A stretch of DNA of 9,753 nucleotides from Alphaproteobacteria bacterium (GTDB taxonomy: Bacteria > Pseudomonadota > Alphaproteobacteria > RF32 > CAG-977): positions 1-9,753 of the forward strand of contig JAFVEJ010000003.1 of NCBI GenBank assembly GCA_017476085.1. The letters run 5' to 3'. The notes under the pieces are model-generated. The model made no database searches, was not told where the DNA came from, and was given only the letters and a program-made list of their open reading frames with translations. The translations under genes and the position numbers were made by a program. This document shows, in pieces, positions 6,272 through 9,753 of this stretch (its first letter is position 1; every line of letters begins with the position of its first letter).

Positions 6272-6613
6272 TCACTGCGGCAAAGCCGGCAGATTTTCCG
6301 GAGATAACGGCAGTTTTTTCACAAAGCGCACCGGCACTTCATATTCGCGCATCAATTCACCGCCTTCAAATTCAACGATCAGAACCGATTCGGCTTTTGA
6401 CAGCGGCGCACGCGCATCGGGATGGATAAAATCCAAGGTGATTGAAAAGCCATGCTGACGATACAGCAAAGCATGCTTGCCGCCGTCATATACGATTTGG
6501 GGATTATCGGGTTCTCCTGCTCTGGCGCGTATCGAAATCAACAGATCCCCCGCACCGTTTTGCAGAATATCATAAAAACCCTCTTGTTCAGGCCCTGTTT
6601 GTTTTTCAGCCAT
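6272..6613 (-). CDS. hypothetical protein, 113 aa
   Basis: I do not recognise this protein. It begins MAEKQTGPEQEG and has alternating hydrophobic and polar stretches suggesting a mainly beta fold (DLLISIRA, ALLYRQHGFSITLDFIHP, SVLIVEFEGGEL, YEVPVRFVKKL), ending in a Pro-rich tail (PLSPENLPALPQ). There is no signal peptide, membrane segment or Cys. The ATG at 6613 has AGAGGA 4 bases upstream, a good ribosome site. It lies 14 bases after the preceding small gene, so the two are very likely co-transcribed with the helicase, and it may be an accessory to that protein; function is unknown. Nothing in it resembles a complex I subunit or assembly factor that I know. Confidence 0.75.
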   Translation of the reverse strand: MAEKQTGPEQEGFYDILQNGAGDLLISIRARAGEPDNPQIVYDGGKHALLYRQHGFSITLDFIHPDARAPLSKAESVLIVEFEGGELMREYEVPVRFVKKLPLSPENLPALPQ

Positions 6614-6627
6614 TATATCCTCTGATT

Positions 6628-7059
6628 TTATTTGACTTCGTCTTCTCCGGCATCCAAAGCGGCCACCATTAAAGGCAGAGTTGCAGCCAGCCGCGCCGCT
6701 TCATGCAGATTAGACTTAATTTCTTCGGCTGGCAACTGTAAAGCCTTCTCACGGAAATAGAAAGTCTTTTTTTTCATTTCTTTCAGACATTCGGCAATTT
6801 TCCAAGCATAAGAGCCTTTTGCCACGTCATCCAATTCGGTATCATATTCCCGTTCCAAAAAGTCGGAAAGGGAAGACTTCATTCTGGAAGCATAGCCTGA
6901 AACGGCCGTTTGCTTTTCCACCAAAGCTTCCACGGCTTCATTTTCCGAAAATTCCAACACAGCAGCCATTTTTTCTAAGCAGAAAAATATTTCCGCCAAT
7001 TCTTCGGATGCCGTTACATAATTTCCAAAATCAAAAATACGCTTTTTTTCTTCGGCCAT
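6628..7059 (-). CDS. hypothetical helical protein, 143 aa
   Basis: I do not recognise this protein. It begins MAEEKKRIFDFGNYV, is acidic and Glu/Ala/Lys-rich, and looks almost wholly alpha-helical (EELAEIFFCLEKMAAVLEF, AWKIAECLKEMKKK, LHEAARLAATLPLMVAAL), with no membrane segment or signal peptide. The ATG is 2 bases beyond the helicase stop, and the end of the helicase gene supplies the ribosome site (GGCAGGTAGGT), so translation is probably coupled. This tight link argues for a partner or accessory of the helicase. Two Cys, at about residues 27 and 90, form no metal motif. Confidence 0.78.
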   Translation of the reverse strand: MAEEKKRIFDFGNYVTASEELAEIFFCLEKMAAVLEFSENEAVEALVEKQTAVSGYASRMKSSLSDFLEREYDTELDDVAKGSYAWKIAECLKEMKKKTFYFREKALQLPAEEIKSNLHEAARLAATLPLMVAALDAGEDEVK

Positions 7060-7061
7060 AC

Positions 7062-9146
7062 CTACCTGCCGTCATTACTATTTCTGTTGAAAGAAGGCTT
7101 TGCCGTTTTGGCCGGCCGCGTCACGGGCGTTTTTTCGCCGATATCAAGATTTTGTATTAAACTTTGCAACGTAGGCTTCTTTGAATCCCGCAGCACTTCA
7201 TCCATCGTCTTCCCGTCAGAATACAGCTGTTTGCGCGTAGAAAACTCTCTGGCCTCCCGGGCAAATTCGGTTATTCCGCCGGGATAAGCTTTTTTAGACA
7301 CATACGCGGACATTTGCTGCTCATGACGCGAAAAAGCCACGCCGGTATGAACCTTATCCATTTTTCCTTTTTCACCGACAGACATAAACGCACGGTCACG
7401 CGAAGCGCCCTGCGCTTCATATAACGGCAGCACCAATCCATGTTTTGCCTGAGCAGCGAACGCTTTGGCGTCACAAACAAATTCGGTGCTTCCCTTTTTA
7501 AACGTAAACTGTTTTGTTTTTTTATCATAACCTGTAATTTCCAGCTGATCTCCCGTCGTAATATCATCGGCAGAAGCAGGCTCTAAATGGCCGTCGCCGG
7601 TTTTTTTGGAAATTTTCAGCCCTTCCACATTTTTCAGCATCATCGTATCACCGACGCCGATATCGATTTTGCCAAAACGCTTTACGTCATGAACGATTCC
7701 TTTTTCAATCAGTTCCGCGCGCAAAGCCTTTTGCAGCTTTTTCGTTTCCTCTTTCGTTGTAGCCATAACGACAGAAGACAGATGGGGATATTCCTTGCGG
7801 AAACCGATATAATCCGCAATCAACCGCCCATGCGCATCGTCAACAAACTGCAGCCCCGGAGTGCCCTTTTCAGGAATAGGCTCTCCTTCTTTAACATCCT
7901 GATACAAAGCCTTTCCGTTTTCGTCAAAGCCCGTGTAATAACGATTGGAATATCCGTTCAAAGCTTTCATCGTTCTGTCTTCCGATGTACCTTCTTTAGT
8001 CGGATCACCCGCACGAATATCCAACGTCCATTGCGCTTCATCTTCATCGCGTTGACGCAGAACAACCGTTAATTCGGTTGTTTTAATTTCCAAATCATCT
8101 TTTTTGGCCAATAATTCGTCCAGCCCGTTTCCGGCCATTGCCGGCGGAATCTGCAAATTATCGCCCAGCATAAACAAACGGACGCCGCGTTCGTTGGCAA
8201 GCGTCAGCAGCTTTGACATATCTCTTACACCGGCCAATCCCGCTTCATCAAGGATCAGAATATCGCCTTTTTCCATCCGGCCGATATCCTCAAACATTTC
8301 ATTCAGAGGTTTTCCCCCTTCGATTTCGGGCAGATTTTCAGAAACTTCCTTCAGCCGTTCTCTGTCAACTGTTCCGGTTTTTACGCCGATGGCAATTTCC
8401 GTTTTATCCAAAACTTTTTCACAACTTTTGCCGACCGCCTTGATATCGTCGACTATACCGCCCGCAGCCTTGGAAGACGGAGCCGTCGCATAAATTTTCG
8501 GAACGGGCTTGCCGTTTTCGATCGCATCTTTGGTGATTGCGTAAATCAAGCCCTGAGCCAAAGTCGATTTGCCGCTTCCCGGAGGTCCGTTCGCAATCTG
8601 CAGATAAGAAGGCTGCAGAAAGCTGTTAAAAAGCTTTTTATAATCATCGCGCATAACACTCTTTCCGTCGGAAGCCGCCCGAGTGATTTCATCCAATTCC
8701 GTCATCGCGTTCTGAATGCTTTCCTCATTGCCGAAAGGCTGTCCTTCGGTCGAACGTTTGGCCATTTCCTTGGCCTGTATTAAAATATTTTGTTCGGCTT
8801 CAACGATTTCCTGCGTCGTATAAACCGTTTTGCCATTTTTATCCAACGCGGAAGGAGAACTTTCACAAATCAGGTCCGACAACGTTGAAACAACCGCTTT
8901 CATTTTTTTCGGATTTGATGCGAGTTCCTCGATTTCTTCCTTCGACAGCCCCGTTGTTTCAGGCGTCATCGCTTCGATGGAATCCTTTAATGTTCTCCGC
9001 AGCAGTTTTTTTGAAAAGAATTCACCGGAAACCGTCAGGGAATCCGTTGCGCTTTTTGCCAGTTTCTGCGCAAAATCCTGATGTTTATAAAGCCATTGAT
9101 TGGCTTCCAAACGGATTTTTTTTTCTTCCAATGTTTCTTCTGCCAT
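7062..9146 (-). CDS. superfamily 1 helicase/ATPase, RecD/TraA-like, without relaxase domain
   Basis: Probable DNA helicase or translocase of the RecD2/TraA (AAA_30) group. Residue numbers count from the GTG two codons upstream of the chosen start. An acidic helical N-terminal region of about 180 residues is followed by Walker A GPPGSGKST (189-197), Walker B ILILDEAG (298-305), motif III LGDNLQIPP (329-337), the VLRQRDEDEA segment (364-373), and C-terminal motifs YEAQGASRDRAFM (578-590) and VAFSRHEQQM (605-614). The last matches the 2B-type end of RecD/TraA proteins. The TraA relaxase domain with its His triad is absent. The ATG at 9146 is preferred over a GTG at 9152 because GGGGAGGGG (9153-9160) is correctly spaced only for the ATG, giving 694 aa. 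The usual T-I-H-K before QG is L-Y-E-A. The tail (about 660-696) is basic and disordered. It may be a remnant of a conjugative element or a chromosomal repair helicase. Confidence 0.85.
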   Translation of the reverse strand: MAEETLEEKKIRLEANQWLYKHQDFAQKLAKSATDSLTVSGEFFSKKLLRRTLKDSIEAMTPETTGLSKEEIEELASNPKKMKAVVSTLSDLICESSPSALDKNGKTVYTTQEIVEAEQNILIQAKEMAKRSTEGQPFGNEESIQNAMTELDEITRAASDGKSVMRDDYKKLFNSFLQPSYLQIANGPPGSGKSTLAQGLIYAITKDAIENGKPVPKIYATAPSSKAAGGIVDDIKAVGKSCEKVLDKTEIAIGVKTGTVDRERLKEVSENLPEIEGGKPLNEMFEDIGRMEKGDILILDEAGLAGVRDMSKLLTLANERGVRLFMLGDNLQIPPAMAGNGLDELLAKKDDLEIKTTELTVVLRQRDEDEAQWTLDIRAGDPTKEGTSEDRTMKALNGYSNRYYTGFDENGKALYQDVKEGEPIPEKGTPGLQFVDDAHGRLIADYIGFRKEYPHLSSVVMATTKEETKKLQKALRAELIEKGIVHDVKRFGKIDIGVGDTMMLKNVEGLKISKKTGDGHLEPASADDITTGDQLEITGYDKKTKQFTFKKGSTEFVCDAKAFAAQAKHGLVLPLYEAQGASRDRAFMSVGEKGKMDKVHTGVAFSRHEQQMSAYVSKKAYPGGITEFAREAREFSTRKQLYSDGKTMDEVLRDSKKPTLQSLIQNLDIGEKTPVTRPAKTAKPSFNRNSNDGR

Positions 9147-9152
9147 ATTCAC

Positions 9153-9160
9153 CCCTCCCC
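9153..9160 (-). promoter_or_regulatory. strong ribosome-binding site of the helicase gene
   Basis: The minus strand reads GGGGAGGG(G)TGAATATG. GGAGG is 7 bases from the ATG at 9146 but touches the GTG at 9152, so it decides the start in favour of the ATG. Confidence 0.75.
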
Positions 9161-9177
9161 AAATATGCTCAGTTTAT

Positions 9178-9207
9178 GTTATACCACCGCTTTAGACGGA
9201 AGAACAA
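9178..9207 (-). promoter_or_regulatory. predicted sigma70-type promoter for the helicase operon
   Basis: On the minus strand a -35 TTGTTC (9207-9202) and a -10 TATAAC (9183-9178) are separated by 18 bases. Transcription would start near 9171, leaving a leader of about 25 bases that contains the ribosome site. It is read by eye against TTGACA/TATAAT. Confidence 0.55.
9181..9197. repeat. imperfect direct repeat, copy 1
   Basis: ATACCACCGCTTTAGAC closely resembles copy 2 at 9331-9348 (ATACCCAACCGTTTAGAC), sharing ATACC, CCG and TTTAGAC in order. Copy 1 overlaps the spacer and -10 of the helicase promoter. Confidence 0.4.
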
Positions 9208-9218
9208 GTTTTTTTTCG

Positions 9219-9234
9219 AAAATAACGTTATTTT
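9219..9234. repeat. perfect 16-bp palindrome, possible operator
   Basis: AAAATAACGTTATTTT is its own reverse complement. It lies 11 bases upstream of the predicted -35 of the helicase promoter, in the divergent intergenic region. A dimeric repressor or activator site is plausible; AT-rich chance is not excluded. Confidence 0.5.
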
Positions 9235-9326
9235 GTCCGATTTTTCGATTTCAACCGCCGGTCTTTTTGCCGCTTGGTATAAAAATAAGAGATTATTTTC
9301 ATTTTTTATTTACCTTATTTCATAAA

Positions 9327-9332
9327 TATGAT
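9327..9332 (+). promoter_or_regulatory. candidate -10 box for the glycogen phosphorylase gene
   Basis: TATGAT is 5 of 6 to TATAAT and 38 bases before the ATG, but no good -35 stands 16-18 bases upstream. An alternative pair is TTGCCG (9267-9272) with GATTAT (9291-9296), 18 bases apart. Neither is strong. Confidence 0.25.
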
Positions 9333-9348
9333 ACCCAACCGTTTAGAC
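9331..9348. repeat. imperfect direct repeat, copy 2
   Basis: ATACCCAACCGTTTAGAC, the partner of 9181-9197. It lies 22 bases upstream of the glycogen phosphorylase start, where a regulator shared by both divergent genes could bind. Confidence 0.4.
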
Positions 9349-9370
9349 AAATTATCACACAATGAGGACA

Positions 9371-9753
9371 ATGAACGTGACAATGAAAACGACTGAATGC
9401 AAATCGTCTGAACTGCCGAAAGTAACGGCGGAAATTATTGCCGAAAAAATCGAACGTTTGATGAAATATTCTTTATGCAAGCAAGTATGCGAAGCTTCCA
9501 AAGAAGACTTGTTTACGGCATTGGCTTTGGCCGTGCGCGAAATTGCTTCCGACCGTATGTATGAAACGGCCAGACGATATGCGCATACCAATCCGAAGCG
9601 TATTTACTATTTATCCATGGCATATCTGCTGGGACGTTCTTTAGTGAACAACCTGGATAATTTGGGTATTCACGACTTGTTGGATCAGGTCAAATTGGAC
9701 AATCCGATTCCTCTGCGCGACGTGATCGACTGCGAATACGATCCGGCTTTAGG
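9371..9753 (+). CDS. glgP: glycogen/alpha-glucan phosphorylase (partial, N-terminus only)
   Basis: Releases glucose-1-phosphate from glycogen using pyridoxal phosphate, in the cytoplasm. The frame is open from 9362 to the right edge. KRIYYLSMAYLLGRSLVNNLDNLG and the later ...PALG at the edge match the family start, which would continue NGGLGRLA. The catalytic core and PLP lysine lie beyond the window. In-frame ATGs occur at 9362, 9371 and 9383; GAGGA (9364-9368) favours 9371, though spacing is only about 2 bases, so 9383 remains possible. The near-invariant Glu of SMEF is Ala here (GCA, 9620-9622). The gene is divergent from the helicase operon and not obviously linked to nuo function, other than by carbon and energy metabolism. 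Confidence 0.9.
   Translation, partial: MNVTMKTTECKSSELPKVTAEIIAEKIERLMKYSLCKQVCEASKEDLFTALALAVREIASDRMYETARRYAHTNPKRIYYLSMAYLLGRSLVNNLDNLGIHDLLDQVKLDNPIPLRDVIDCEYDPAL

Noticed and set aside
7587..8493. Long plus-strand open frames opposite the helicase
   Set aside because: Shadow frames of a strongly motif-bearing minus-strand gene; low complexity, rich in Phe/Ser/Arg as expected for antisense.
9147..9152. GTG start of the helicase at 9152
   Set aside because: The Shine-Dalgarno abuts it; the ATG at 9146 is correctly spaced.
9355..9591. 78-codon minus-strand reading frame opposite the glycogen phosphorylase start
   Set aside because: It lies antisense to a clear conserved gene, has no ribosome site and resembles nothing.
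1..9753. tRNA, rRNA, CRISPR array, insertion sequence or integrase
   Set aside because: No spaced direct repeats, terminal inverted repeats, transposase motifs or cloverleaf-like sequence seen in the few non-coding bases available.

Overview
The window is almost filled by minus-strand genes. Its core (about 1-6209) is a complex I (NDH-1 / Nuo) operon in the order nuoA-B-C-D-G-H-I-J, tightly packed with 2-14 base overlaps, abutting genes or 2-base gaps, and running off the left edge inside nuoJ. Upstream of it on the same strand are a superfamily 1 (RecD/TraA-like) helicase and two small proteins I do not recognise (6272-9146). A 224-base divergent intergenic region separates these from the first 127 codons of a plus-strand glycogen phosphorylase (from 9371).

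The organism is a bacterium of moderate GC. Separate nuoC and nuoD genes, the nuo order and a TraA-like helicase would suit an alphaproteobacterium, possibly anaerobic or host-associated with glycogen storage. This placement is inferred from gene family and layout only, and confidence is low.

The most interesting result is in the nuo operon. Every visible subunit is an intact reading frame with clear family signatures, and all the iron-sulphur ligands of NuoB, NuoG and NuoI are present. However, nuoE and nuoF, which normally lie between nuoD and nuoG, are absent: nuoD and nuoG overlap by 4 bases. In addition, by ungapped or nearly ungapped alignment to remembered family consensus, the residues that bind quinone or carry protons from the quinone site are replaced in several subunits at once: the HPSTHG loop and quinone-binding Tyr of NuoD, the RQSD loop of NuoB, the acidic E-channel of NuoH, the switch-loop Cys of NuoA and the TM3 Tyr/Gly of NuoJ. 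NuoI lacks its C-terminal tail, and the N4 cluster loop of NuoG is about 11 residues shorter than usual. The surrounding sequence stays well conserved. This pattern suggests a complex I derivative that still wires electrons through NuoG-I-B but may use a different electron donor and acceptor. The alternative is a fast-evolving complex losing its function.

The helicase group probably starts at a promoter near 9178-9207, next to a perfect 16-bp palindrome. No strong separate promoter is visible in the 62-base gap before nuoA, so the helicase group and nuo may be co-transcribed.
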